From assembly GCF_002847445.1 (NCBI RefSeq), contig NZ_CP025430.1, positions 3,840,501 to 3,904,500 of the forward strand: a stretch of 64,000 nucleotides of DNA. The letters run 5' to 3'. A program made the position numbers and the translations under genes. Position 1 is the first letter of the stretch. The number at the start of each line of letters is the position of its first letter. The DNA comes from Paracoccus zhejiangensis (GTDB lineage Bacteria > Pseudomonadota > Alphaproteobacteria > Rhodobacterales > Rhodobacteraceae). Under the pieces are notes generated by a model. The model was not told the origin of the DNA. It was given only the letters and a program-made list of their open reading frames with translations, and searched no databases. This document shows positions 8,480 through 18,740 of the stretch, piece after piece.

Positions 8480-9181
8480 ATGCGCCACGGGCTGAATGAA
8501 TCGCCGATCAACCAGTTGCCCTGGGTGGTCTGGGTGCTGGCCCTGCCGATGATCGCGGGCGAGCTGGTCTTCGGCTTGGGCCAATACGGGCTGATCGGCG
8601 GGCAGCAGGGGATTGCCCTGCGCATGAACGCCATCGAGTGGTCGGCTTTCGTGCCAGAGTTCATCGAGCGGATGCTGGCCATCGGCGCGGTGGATTTCGG
8701 CCATCTCTACCGGATCGTGACCTATCCCTTCGTCCATTACAGCTTCACCCATGCGCTGTTCGTGGTGGTCTTCACGCTGGCCTTGGGGAACATGGTCGCC
8801 GCCAATTTCCGCCCCGTCGCGGTGCTGGCGCTGTTCTTCGGCTCGGCCATTGGCGGGGCACTGGTTTATACCGGTTTTGCCATGGCCTACGAAGGCCGCG
8901 TCGGGCCGCTGATCGGTGGTTATCCGGCGGTCTATGGGCTGGTCGGGGCCTTTACCTTCCTCTTGTGGACCCGGCTGGCGGCGGTTCATGCCAACCGAAT
9001 GCGGGCCTTTACGCTGATCGGGATGCTGCTTCTGTTCCAGCTGGTCTTCGGGCTTCTCTTCGGCAATGCCGGATATGGCTGGATCGCGGAACTGGCGGGC
9101 TTTGCCTGTGGTTTCGGGCTCAGCTTCCTGCTGGTCGATGGCGGCATGTCGCGGGCGTTGCGGCAATTGCGGCAGCGGTGA
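8480..9181 (+). CDS. Rhomboid-family membrane protein lacking the catalytic dyad
   Basis: 233 aa from ATG 8480, preceded by a ggaga Shine-Dalgarno. Six hydrophobic segments fit the rhomboid core. TM2 has the HYSFTHALF...LGNMVAANF pattern of the rhomboid fold, and the position of the GxSG active site reads GGYPAVYGLVGAF, with no serine. The TM6 segment reads WIAELAGFACGFGL, where proteases have a catalytic histidine. Both catalytic residues therefore appear missing, which suggests a pseudoprotease (iRhom- or Derlin-like in principle). Substrate or partner is unknown. The divergent neighbour trpS gives no functional hint. Confidence 0.75.
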   Translation: MRHGLNESPINQLPWVVWVLALPMIAGELVFGLGQYGLIGGQQGIALRMNAIEWSAFVPEFIERMLAIGAVDFGHLYRIVTYPFVHYSFTHALFVVVFTLALGNMVAANFRPVAVLALFFGSAIGGALVYTGFAMAYEGRVGPLIGGYPAVYGLVGAFTFLLWTRLAAVHANRMRAFTLIGMLLLFQLVFGLLFGNAGYGWIAELAGFACGFGLSFLLVDGGMSRALRQLRQR

Positions 9182-9205
9182 GGGAACAAGCTGATCCGGG
9201 TCCGT

Positions 9206-9268
9206 TGTAGGGTGGGTTTTCAACCCACCACGATCCGCCGCAATGGTGGGGTGAAACCCCACCCTACA
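9206..9268. repeat. Extragenic palindromic repeat (REP-like), two 25-bp inverted arms
   Basis: Arms 9206-9230 and 9244-9268 are inverted copies with two mismatches, each built on tgtagggtggg and itself palindromic (gtgggttttcaacccac). The 13-bp centre is cgatccgccgcaa. Similar GTAGGGTGGG palindromes occur as dispersed extragenic repeats in many proteobacterial genomes. It sits between the rhomboid-like gene and a GST gene, both on plus, and could terminate or attenuate transcription between them. Confidence 0.75.
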
Positions 9269-9321
9269 CTTGCTGCGTGATTCACTTTCTGCACGGGCAT
9301 CTGACGGCTAGTCTTTCAGGC

Positions 9322-9969
9322 ATGAGAAAACCTGTCGTCCTGCGCGGCTACCAGTTCAGCGCCTATACCCGCATCGTGCGCATCGCGATGCACGAGAAAG
9401 GTATCTCCTTTCGGACAGAGGAGATCGATCCCTTTGCGTCCGGAATTTCTGAAGACTACCTGAGGCGGCATCCTTTCGGGCGCGTTCCGGTCTTGAGTCA
9501 TGGCGCCTTCGACGTCTACGAAACCGCCGCAATCACCCGCTATATCGACGCCGCTTTCGAAGGTCCCAGGCTGATGCCGCTCGACAGCGCATCGGTCGCG
9601 CGTGTGGTGCAGGTGATTTCGATTGTGGATAGTTACGGCTATTATCCCATGGTTCGGCAAGTGTTCGCACATCGCGTCTTTCGTCCGGCCATTGGCGATG
9701 AGACGGATGAAGCCGAGATCGGGAAAGGTCTGGAAGCGTCGCTGCCGGTTCTGGGCGCATTAGACACGCTGGCATCAGAGGGGCATGTCTTGAACGGCCG
9801 GACACTCACGCTGGCTGATTGTCACCTTGCGCCGATGATGGCGTATTTCGTCCAAGCTGCCGAGGGACGAGCTGCACTGGCCGAGTATTCTGCACTTCAT
9901 GACTGGTGGGCGAATGCGTCCGAGCGAAGAAGCACCAAAGAAACCGATCCCGGTCTACCGTCAGCCTGA
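9322..9969 (+). CDS. Glutathione S-transferase family protein
   Basis: 215 aa from ATG 9322 (the frame is open 15 codons further, but that part has no domain sequence). The N-terminal thioredoxin-like half has SAYTRIVRIAMHEKGI (the usual glutathione-site region), the cis-Pro motif GRVPVLSH and the ETAAITRYID segment that follows it. The C-terminal helical half includes LNGRTLTLADCHLAPMMAYF, the conserved GST N-capping region. The substrate is unknown. Codon use is less GC-biased than in the neighbours, and the gene follows a palindromic repeat, so acquisition by transfer is possible. Confidence 0.85.
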   Translation: MRKPVVLRGYQFSAYTRIVRIAMHEKGISFRTEEIDPFASGISEDYLRRHPFGRVPVLSHGAFDVYETAAITRYIDAAFEGPRLMPLDSASVARVVQVISIVDSYGYYPMVRQVFAHRVFRPAIGDETDEAEIGKGLEASLPVLGALDTLASEGHVLNGRTLTLADCHLAPMMAYFVQAAEGRAALAEYSALHDWWANASERRSTKETDPGLPSA

Positions 9970-10014
9970 CAGCGTGATCCGGTGACAAGGACTATTGGAC
10001 GACAGCGCTGCATC

Positions 10015-10038
10015 GGGCAGGCCGAACCCGGACCTGCC
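10015..10038. terminator. Hairpin between convergent GST and thiC genes
   Basis: GGGCAGG and CCTGCCC (about 10015-10021 and 10032-10038) form a 7-bp stem around an 11-nt loop in the 101-bp gap between the convergent stop codons. No U-tract is visible on either strand, so this is only a candidate bidirectional terminator. Confidence 0.3.
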
Positions 10039-10070
10039 CTCCGCCGCCGGCACGGGCCCGACACCTCCCC

Positions 10071-11876
<1,806 letters not shown>

Positions 11877-11922
11877 TCAAGCCGTTTACTCAAAAGGACA
11901 CCAATCGAGTTCGGCCTGGGAA

Positions 11923-11945
11923 ACAGGGGCCTTGCGGCCCCCTGT
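11923..11945 (-). terminator. Likely expression-platform hairpin of the thiC riboswitch
   Basis: Between the TPP aptamer and thiC, the minus strand carries an ACAGGGG/CCCCTGT stem with a GCAA-type loop and one extra G, followed by TTTCCC. It is well placed to act as the riboswitch-controlled terminator, although the U-run is short. A translational mechanism is also possible. Confidence 0.5.
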
Positions 11946-11995
11946 CGGCAAGGCAGGTGGGCGGGTTTGCCGCCCCGGTCTCTGCTCGCCTAGCT

Positions 11996-12095
11996 TCCTA
12001 CGCCAGTATCAACTGGGTCAGGTTCAAAGGGTCGCATCACCGGGCATTGCCCCGTCAGCCTCTCAGTCCCCTTAGGCGGGACTCCCCTGCGTGGG
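11996..12095 (-). promoter_or_regulatory. TPP riboswitch (THI element) upstream of thiC
   Basis: On the minus strand the conserved THI-box elements occur in order: a GGGGAGTCCCGCC stem, GGACTGAGAGGCTGACG (the CTGAGA pyrimidine-binding segment), then GCGACCCTTTGAACCTGA (diphosphate-binding segment) and a closing CAGTTGATACTGGCGTAGG. These match the TPP aptamer core closely and the element lies directly upstream of thiC. Confidence 0.95.
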
Positions 12096-12130
12096 TTCTG
12101 CTTATAGGAGAGTAGGTTTGTTGGAAAGGC

Positions 12131-13666
12131 CTATCGCCGCCGCCGCACCGCCGCCTTCAGTTCCGAGAGCTTGTAGGCGCCGGTCAGGAAGGCGAGGGTG
12201 AAATAGATCGCCGCCCCGCCAAGGACCAGCACGGCCAGACCGGGGATGCGGGCTACGCCTGCGGCGTCGAGCCAGCCCTCGATGAACCAGAGCGCCAGCG
12301 CCATCAGCGCCGAGGCCAGCACGATCCGGGGGGCGGTGCGGCGCAGGCGGTCATCGGCGCGGGCGGCCTGACCCATGGACCTCGTGCCCCACCACAACTG
12401 CCCGACCATCACCCATGCGGCGATCGTGGTGCCAAGCGCGGCGGCCAGAAAGCCCATCGGCCCCATTAGCCCGAAGGCCACCGCGGCATTCACCACCATG
12501 GAATAGAGCGCATAGCGGAACGGGGTCTTGGTGTCCTCACGCGCGAAATAGAGCGGTTGCAGGATCTTCTGCAGCACGAAGGCTGGCAGGCCGAGGGCAT
12601 AGACCACCAGCGCGCGGGCGGTCTGCACCGTATCCGCGGCGGTGAACTGGCCGCGCTCGAACAGCGTGGCGACCATCGGCACGGCGATGACGGCGATGGC
12701 GAAGGCGGCGGGCAGGGTGAGGAACAGGCCAAACTCGGTCGCGCGGCTATAGGCCGACTGGCCGCCGGCCTCGTCACCCGCGCGCAACCTGCGGGCAAGC
12801 TCGGGCAGCAGCACCACGGCCACGGCCGCGCCGACGACGCCGAGCGGCAGCTGGTAGAGCCGGTCGGAATAGGAGAGCCAGGCGATCGCGCCCTCGAATT
12901 GCGAGCCGACCTGACGGCCGATCAACAGGTTCAGCTGCACCACGCCGCCGGCGAAAGCGGCGGGCAGGGCCACGGCCAGCAGCCGGCGCATGTCGGGCGA
13001 GAGGCGCGGGCGGCGGGGCAGGAAGGTCCAGCCAGTGCGATGGGCATCCCACCAGACCAGCCCCAGCTGGGCAATGCCGGTCAAGGGCGTGGCCCAGGCC
13101 AGCGTCAGGCCCATGTCCCAACCGCGATAGCGCGCCAGACCCATCGCCGCGATGAAGAGAAGGTTCAACAGCACCGGGGCGGCGGCGGCGGCGGTGAAGC
13201 GGCCATTGGCGTTCAAGACCCCCGAGACCATCGAGGCCATCGAGATCAGCAGGATATAGGGGAAGGTGATGCGGCCATACTCGACCGCCAGCGCAAACCG
13301 CTCGTCGCCCGCAAAGCCCGAGGCCATCAGCCAGACCAGTCCCGGCATGAAGATCATCGCCACGGCCGAGATCGCCAGCACCACCATGAACAGGCCGGAA
13401 AACGCTTCCGAGGCAAAACGCTGCGCCTCGGTCCGGTCCTCGAGCTTCTTGGCGAACATCGGTACGAAGGCGGTGTTGAAGGCGCCTTCCGCGAAGAAGC
13501 GGCGGAACATGTTGGGCAGCGACAGCGCGATCAGGAAGGCTTCGGCCACCGGCCCGGTCCCGAGCCAGGCCGCCATCAGGATGTCGCGGATGAAACCCGA
13601 CACCCGCGATACCATCGTCCAGCTTCCCACCGAAAGGAAGCCGCGCACCAGTCCGGGTCTGCTCAT
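12131..13666 (-). CDS. murJ: Lipid II flippase MurJ (MviN)
   Basis: 511 aa with about 14 hydrophobic segments. The N-terminus has the MurJ hallmark VSRVSGFIRDILMAAWLGTG, and FFAEGAFNTAFVPMF follows near residue 58. Charged cavity residues typical of the MOP-superfamily flippase are present, including the arginines in SRVSGFIRD. It moves lipid II across the inner membrane for peptidoglycan synthesis. The start overlaps the glnD stop by 4 bp (ATGA), an operon arrangement known in other alphaproteobacteria. The C-terminus ends with a basic tail. Confidence 0.95.
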   Translation of the reverse strand: MSRPGLVRGFLSVGSWTMVSRVSGFIRDILMAAWLGTGPVAEAFLIALSLPNMFRRFFAEGAFNTAFVPMFAKKLEDRTEAQRFASEAFSGLFMVVLAISAVAMIFMPGLVWLMASGFAGDERFALAVEYGRITFPYILLISMASMVSGVLNANGRFTAAAAAPVLLNLLFIAAMGLARYRGWDMGLTLAWATPLTGIAQLGLVWWDAHRTGWTFLPRRPRLSPDMRRLLAVALPAAFAGGVVQLNLLIGRQVGSQFEGAIAWLSYSDRLYQLPLGVVGAAVAVVLLPELARRLRAGDEAGGQSAYSRATEFGLFLTLPAAFAIAVIAVPMVATLFERGQFTAADTVQTARALVVYALGLPAFVLQKILQPLYFAREDTKTPFRYALYSMVVNAAVAFGLMGPMGFLAAALGTTIAAWVMVGQLWWGTRSMGQAARADDRLRRTAPRIVLASALMALALWFIEGWLDAAGVARIPGLAVLVLGGAAIYFTLAFLTGAYKLSELKAAVRRRR

Positions 13667-16464
13667 GCTGTCGTGCCTGCCCTGTCCGCGCCTTGCTGGA
13701 TCGCCGCGCGCAGTTTCTTTTCCAGCGCGTCGCGCTTGGCGTCGCTGAAGAGTTTCATCCCGAACATGTCCTTGACATAGAAGCTGTCCACCACCTGCGC
13801 CCCGAAGGTGGCGATGACGGCGCTGGCGATCTGGATATGGTTTGCCGCCAAGGTCCGCGTCAGGTCATAGAGCAGCCCCGGCCGGTCGCGGGTATCGACC
13901 TCGATGATCGTATAGATATCGCTGCCCTCGTTGTCGAAGGTGATATGGGTCGGGAAGCGGAACTCGCGCTCGCGCTTCCTGATCTTGTCGCGGTCGGCAA
14001 AGGCGTCGCGGGCCACCACTTCGCCCTTCAGCGTGCGGTCGATCATCTTGCGCAGACGCGGCAGGCGATCCTCGGCATAGGGATGGCCGTCGGCATCCTG
14101 CACCCAGAAGACTGCGGTCGCAAAACCGTCCTTGGTGGTATAGGTGCGCGCGTCTACCACGTTCGCCCCCATCAGCGACAGCGCCCCGCAGAGCCGCGAG
14201 AAGATGCCAGGATGGTCGGCCAGAACGAAGGTGGCGCGGGTGGCGTCGCGGTCGGTATCGGGCTTCAGGTCGATGCGGATCTCTTCGCTGCCGATGCCGT
14301 CCAGCAGCCCGGCAAAGACCGCCTGTGTCTCGGTCGGCAGGCCCGGCCAATAGCTGTCGTAGTGCCGCGCGATCTCGGAGCGGATGGCCTTGGCGTCCCA
14401 GCCCTTGGCGACCAGAAGGTGGCGCAAGCTGCGCTTGGCCTCGTTCTGGCGCTTGTCGCGGTTGATCTCTTCCAGCCCGCCATCCAGCGCGGCGGCGGTT
14501 TCCTGATGCAGCTTGCGCAGCAGCATCGCCTTCCAATTGTTCCAGGTATTCGGGCCGACGCCGCGAATGTCGCAGACCGTCAGCACCAGAAGCAGGTCCA
14601 GCCGCTTTCGGGTCTTCACCGCCTTGGCGAAATCCCTCAGCGTGCGCGGGTCGGCAATGTCGCGCTTCTGCGCCACGTCCGACATCAGCAGGTGATTGCG
14701 CACCAGCCATTCGACCGTCTCGACCTCTTCGGCGGAAAAGCCGAGCCGGGCCACCACCCGCCGCGCCAGCCGCGCGCCAAGGATCGAGTGATCCTCGGGC
14801 CGGCCCTTGCCGATGTCATGGAGCAGCGTCGCCAGATAGAGCACCCGGCGGTTGATCCCCTCCTGCATGATCTCGTGGCTGAGCGGCAGATCATCGGGAT
14901 GCTCGCCCCGCTCGATCTCGGCCAGGGCCGCGACGCATTGGATGGAATGCTCGTCCACGGTGTAGTGGTGATAGACGTTGAACTGCATCATCGCCACGAT
15001 CGGCTCGAATTCGGGGATGAAGGCCGACAGGACGCCCAGTTCGTTCATCCGGCGCAGCGCGCGTTCCGGGTTGCCGTGCTTCAACAGCAGATCGACAAAG
15101 ATCCGCGAGGCCTCGGGATCGCTGCGCATGGCATCGTCGATCAGGTCGAGGTTCGAGGTGACCAGCCGCATGGCGTCGGGATGGATCAGTAGGCCGGTGC
15201 GCAAAGCCTCTTCGAACAGACGCAGGATGTTCAGCGGCTGGCTGAGGAAGTCCTTGTCATCGGCGATGGCGAGGCGGCCCAGCTCCTCGGTAAAGCCCGG
15301 GCGCAGCTTGCGGCGGCGGCGGAAGAGGCGGCCGAGGAAGGGCGCCTTGCGGACGTGATGGGCCTCGAGCGCGGTCAGGAAGACCCGCGTGACCTCGCCC
15401 ACATTGGTGGCGTGGCGGAAATAGTCCTGCATGAAATGCTCGACATCGCGGCGGCCTTGGCCGTCGCGATAGCCCATGCGGCGGGCGACCTCGACCTGCA
15501 TGTCGAAGGTCAGCTGATCGACCGGACGCCCGGCGATCAGGTGGATATGGCAGCGCACGGCCCAGAGGAAATCCTCGGCCTGCCAGAAATTCAGGTGCTC
15601 CTCGCGGGTGAAGAAGCCGAGATCGACCAGTTCCACCGCGCGGTCGACGCGGTGGATATACTTGCCGATCCAGTAGAGCGTCTGCAGGTCGCGCAGCCCG
15701 CCCTTGCCCTCCTTGACGTTCGGTTCCAGTACATAGCGCTGGCCGCCCTGCCGCTCGTGCCGCGCCTCGCGTTCAGCGAGCTTCGCCTCGACGAATTCCG
15801 GCACGGTCTTGGAGAAGAGATCGGCCCAGAGCCGCTCGCGCAGATCCTCGGCCAGCGGCGCATGGCCGGTGACGAGACGGTGTTCCACCAGCGCGGTGCG
15901 GATGGTCATGTCGCCGGCGCCAAGGCGCAGGCAGTCATCGACGCTGCGGATCGAATGGCCGATCTTCAGCTTCATGTCCCAGAGCATGTAGAGCATGGAT
16001 TCGACCACGCTTTCCGCCCAGCCTGTGACCTTGTAGGGGGTCAGGAACAAGAGGTCGATATCGCTTTGCGGCGCCATCTCGGCCCGGCCATAGCCGCCGA
16101 CGGCCAGCACGGCCAGACGCTCGGATTCGGACGGGTTGGGCTGCGGGTGCAGACGGGTGGTGGCGACGTGGTGGATGGCAGTGACGATGCCATCGGTCAG
16201 GCTGGCAATGGCGCGCACGGTCTCGCGCGCGGCGCGGGGATGGCTTTCGAAACCGGTGACGATATCGGCCATGGCCGATTTCCGCGCCTCGCCGAGGATG
16301 CGCACGGCGGCCGAGCGGATCTCGCGCGGGGTGGTCAGCGGCGCCAGTTCGGCATCGAGCGTCGGCAAGAAGCTGTCAGGATCGAAAATGGCATGCGCCC
16401 CGGGCAAGGCCGGGGCGCTCTGGACGGGCAGGCCGCCCGTGCGTGAGGGTCGTCTGGTCGGCAA
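13663..16464 (-). CDS. glnD: Bifunctional [protein-PII] uridylyltransferase / uridylyl-removing enzyme GlnD
   Basis: 933 aa, full length. The N-terminal nucleotidyltransferase domain has AVGGYGRAEMAPQSDIDLLF (GG and D-x-D metal site). A GlnD PII-uridylyltransferase block follows (LEPNVKEGKGGLRDLQTLYW). An HD phosphohydrolase domain comes next, with YLATLLHDIGKGRPEDHS. Two C-terminal ACT domains (ATFVLADHPGIFSRLCGALS and EVDTRDRPGLLYDLTRTLA) bind glutamine. It uridylylates PII when nitrogen is short and deuridylylates it when glutamine is high, and so tunes nitrogen assimilation. It overlaps murJ by 4 bp and starts 2 bp after an upstream lipoprotein gene. Confidence 0.97.
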   Translation of the reverse strand: MPTRRPSRTGGLPVQSAPALPGAHAIFDPDSFLPTLDAELAPLTTPREIRSAAVRILGEARKSAMADIVTGFESHPRAARETVRAIASLTDGIVTAIHHVATTRLHPQPNPSESERLAVLAVGGYGRAEMAPQSDIDLLFLTPYKVTGWAESVVESMLYMLWDMKLKIGHSIRSVDDCLRLGAGDMTIRTALVEHRLVTGHAPLAEDLRERLWADLFSKTVPEFVEAKLAEREARHERQGGQRYVLEPNVKEGKGGLRDLQTLYWIGKYIHRVDRAVELVDLGFFTREEHLNFWQAEDFLWAVRCHIHLIAGRPVDQLTFDMQVEVARRMGYRDGQGRRDVEHFMQDYFRHATNVGEVTRVFLTALEAHHVRKAPFLGRLFRRRRKLRPGFTEELGRLAIADDKDFLSQPLNILRLFEEALRTGLLIHPDAMRLVTSNLDLIDDAMRSDPEASRIFVDLLLKHGNPERALRRMNELGVLSAFIPEFEPIVAMMQFNVYHHYTVDEHSIQCVAALAEIERGEHPDDLPLSHEIMQEGINRRVLYLATLLHDIGKGRPEDHSILGARLARRVVARLGFSAEEVETVEWLVRNHLLMSDVAQKRDIADPRTLRDFAKAVKTRKRLDLLLVLTVCDIRGVGPNTWNNWKAMLLRKLHQETAAALDGGLEEINRDKRQNEAKRSLRHLLVAKGWDAKAIRSEIARHYDSYWPGLPTETQAVFAGLLDGIGSEEIRIDLKPDTDRDATRATFVLADHPGIFSRLCGALSLMGANVVDARTYTTKDGFATAVFWVQDADGHPYAEDRLPRLRKMIDRTLKGEVVARDAFADRDKIRKREREFRFPTHITFDNEGSDIYTIIEVDTRDRPGLLYDLTRTLAANHIQIASAVIATFGAQVVDSFYVKDMFGMKLFSDAKRDALEKKLRAAIQQGADRAGTTA

Positions 16465-16466
16465 GA

Positions 16467-17684
16467 TCAGGACCCGAAGCCACCGAAGCCGCGCGGTGCC
16501 GGATCGAGGATCACCAGCTGGTTGCCGCGGATCGTCGCCACCGCCAGCGCGCGCTGGTTGGTGCCGTCGGGGCGGAAGCGGAAGGCGCCGTTCACGCCCG
16601 AGAAGCCGGCGCGCTGCGTCAGGCCCGAGCTGGCCACCGCGTCGCGCTTGCCGGCGCGCAGGTTGGCGGCAATCGCGGCGACGCTGTCATAGGCGAGGCC
16701 GGCCAGTTCATGCGGCGCCTCGCCATAGGCGGCGCGGTACCGCGCCTCGAAGGCTGCCTTGCGAGTGGTGTCAGGGATCGCGAACCAGCCGCCCTGCAGC
16801 TGCGGCAGTTGCAGGCGCGAGGCCGGCTCGTCCCAACGGGTCAGGCCCATGAACTGGGTGACCTGGCTGGTGACGCCGGCGGCGGCCAGTTTCTCGGTCA
16901 GATAGGGTAGCACCGCCTGATTGTTGGCGGTCATGAAAATCGCGTCGATCTGGCCCGACTGCGCGGCCTGGGCGATCTGCGGGGTGACCCCGTCGATGCC
17001 GGTGATCGAGACCGGATGGGTGACCCGGCCCGCCAGCGTGGCGCCGTTCCGGGCGATGGCGGTCTCGATGGCGCGGGCGCCGACCTGGCCGGCCACGTCA
17101 TCCTCGGCCACGGTCAGGACCCGGCGCTTGCCGTTCCGGACGCCGTAGCTGACCAGCCGGTCGGCGACATTGGCGAAGCTGTTGCCGATGATGAAGACAT
17201 TGCCGCCGGCAATGTCGGCATTGTTCGAGAAGCTGATGACATTGATGTCGCGGCTCGCCATGGCATTGCCGACGGCATTGGCGGAATCGGCGAAAAGCGG
17301 GCCGAGAATGACCTTGGCCCCGGCATCGGCGGCCTCGGTGGCGCGGGCGACGGCGCGTCCGGCATCATCGCCGGAATCGTAGATCCTGAGGTCGATCTGC
17401 GCCCCCTGGGCATCGGCCGCGGCCATGCGCGCGGCGTTCTTCAGGCTGCGCGACAGCCATTCCAGGTCGGCGCTGCCGGTGCCTCCGGGGGCCAGCAGGG
17501 CGACGGCCACGGGTGCCTTGGGGTCGACCATCTGGCCGGTCTGGCTGCCCCCGGGTCCGGCCATGCCGATCGGCTGGCAGGCTGCAACCAGCAGTGCCGA
17601 GACGAGTGCAGCGGCGGTCATACGGGCCCGCATCAGGACCGACCGGGGCAGCGCGGGGCTGCGGCGATGAGCAAGGGCGAACAT
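16467..17684 (-). CDS. LpoA-like penicillin-binding protein activator (LppC-family lipoprotein)
   Basis: 405 aa from ATG 17684, preceded by CAGGGAA. The N-terminus is a lipoprotein signal: a basic start, a hydrophobic stretch AALVSALLVAAC and a lipobox LVAAC, so the Cys should be lipidated. The rest is a type-1 periplasmic binding-protein fold: VAVALLAPGGTGS, GAKVILGPLFADSANAVGN, INVISFSNNADIAGGNVF, then YPYLTEK-type and TRWDEPASRL segments. This matches the LppC/LpoA C-terminal family found in alphaproteobacteria. LpoA activates PBP1A in enterobacteria; that role is inferred here, and the downstream murJ fits a cell-wall context. It is divergent from rsmI. Confidence 0.82.
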   Translation of the reverse strand: MFALAHRRSPALPRSVLMRARMTAAALVSALLVAACQPIGMAGPGGSQTGQMVDPKAPVAVALLAPGGTGSADLEWLSRSLKNAARMAAADAQGAQIDLRIYDSGDDAGRAVARATEAADAGAKVILGPLFADSANAVGNAMASRDINVISFSNNADIAGGNVFIIGNSFANVADRLVSYGVRNGKRRVLTVAEDDVAGQVGARAIETAIARNGATLAGRVTHPVSITGIDGVTPQIAQAAQSGQIDAIFMTANNQAVLPYLTEKLAAAGVTSQVTQFMGLTRWDEPASRLQLPQLQGGWFAIPDTTRKAAFEARYRAAYGEAPHELAGLAYDSVAAIAANLRAGKRDAVASSGLTQRAGFSGVNGAFRFRPDGTNQRALAVATIRGNQLVILDPAPRGFGGFGS

Positions 17685-17760
17685 GATAAAATTCCCTGTT
17701 TGGTCCGGTTTTGTCTTATCGGCGGCAGCGTATTCACCTAAGCCGGGTTTGGCAATCACG

Positions 17761-17790
17761 GCGACGGGCGCAGCGACGGGCGCAGCGACG
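17761..17790. repeat. 12-bp tandem repeat, 2.5 copies
   Basis: The unit gcgacgggcgca is repeated exactly twice plus a half copy, in the 123-bp divergent promoter region between the LpoA-like gene and rsmI. It lies just upstream of the rsmI ribosome-binding site. A length change here could alter spacing in the rsmI leader. No function is evident. Confidence 0.7.
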
Positions 17791-17807
17791 AACACGGGGG
17801 AACCGGC

Positions 17808-18740
17808 ATGGCACGACAGGCAGGCCCGGAAATCAGAGGGTCGGGCGGCGACGAGGCCGCGCCGATCAGCGCCCGGATCGAGGCCCCGCGGCTCGAACCC
17901 GGACTTTACCTGGTGGCAACGCCGATCGGCGCGGCGCGCGACATCACGCTCCGCGCATTGGATATCCTGAACGCGGCGGAGATGCTGGCGGCCGAGGATA
18001 CGCGGACCCTGCGGCACCTGATGGACATCCACGGCATCCCGCTGCGCGGACGGCGGATTGTCGCCTATCACGACCATAATGCCGACCGGCAGCGGCCAAT
18101 GCTGATCGAGGCGCTGAAGGGCGGCGCCTCAGTCGCCTATACCTCGGACGCGGGCACGCCCATGGTCGCCGATCCGGGCTTCAAGCTCAGCCGCGATGCC
18201 GCCGAGGCCGGCGCGCGGCTCCATGCCGTGCCGGGCCCCTCGGCGGCGCTCGCGGCCCTGACCGTTGCCGGCCTGCCAAGCGACCGCTTCCTCTTCGCGG
18301 GCTTCCCGCCCAGTGCCGATGGCGCACGCGACAGCTGGCTGAGGCAATGGGCCTCGGTCGATGCGACGCTGCTCCTCTATGAAAGCCCGAGGCGCGTTAG
18401 GGAAACATTGGGAAAACTGTGCGAGATTGAACCGAATCGGATTATCGTGATCTGCAGGGAACTGACCAAGAAGTTCGAAGAGGTGATCCGGGGCACGGCG
18501 CAGGAACTGGCGGAACGTGTGCCGGAAGACGGGCTGAAGGGCGAGGTGGTTCTGGTGCTGGACCGACCGGCGCCTGTGGTGCTCGAGGACGGCGATATCC
18601 GCGAAGAATTGCGGCAGGCGATGACGCGCATGTCGGTCAAGGACGCCGCGCGCGATGTGGCGGCGCGGCTGGGGCTGCCGCGGCGGGATGTGTATCAACT
18701 GGCACTTGGACTGGCATCCGGGGCCGGGGAAGGGGACTGA
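17808..18740 (+). CDS. rsmI: 16S rRNA (cytidine(1402)-2'-O)-methyltransferase RsmI
   Basis: 310 aa; ATG 17808 follows GGGGGAA. Tetrapyrrole-methylase fold with the RsmI signature: LYLVATPIGAARDITLRALD, AEDTRTLRHLMDIHGI, VAYTSDAGTPMVADPGFKL and PGPSAALAALTVAGLPSDRF. It 2'-O-methylates C1402 in the 16S rRNA decoding centre, using S-adenosylmethionine. The stop is directly followed by the yraN ATG (TGAATG). The opposite neighbour is the LpoA-like gene, a conserved pairing in many proteobacteria where lpoA, rsmI and yraN cluster. Confidence 0.95.
   Translation: MARQAGPEIRGSGGDEAAPISARIEAPRLEPGLYLVATPIGAARDITLRALDILNAAEMLAAEDTRTLRHLMDIHGIPLRGRRIVAYHDHNADRQRPMLIEALKGGASVAYTSDAGTPMVADPGFKLSRDAAEAGARLHAVPGPSAALAALTVAGLPSDRFLFAGFPPSADGARDSWLRQWASVDATLLLYESPRRVRETLGKLCEIEPNRIIVICRELTKKFEEVIRGTAQELAERVPEDGLKGEVVLVLDRPAPVVLEDGDIREELRQAMTRMSVKDAARDVAARLGLPRRDVYQLALGLASGAGEGD

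Noticed and set aside
17685..18077. 131-codon N-terminal extension of the LpoA-like lipoprotein
   Set aside because: It would run through the divergent promoter and the rsmI gene and would bury the lipoprotein signal peptide inside the protein.
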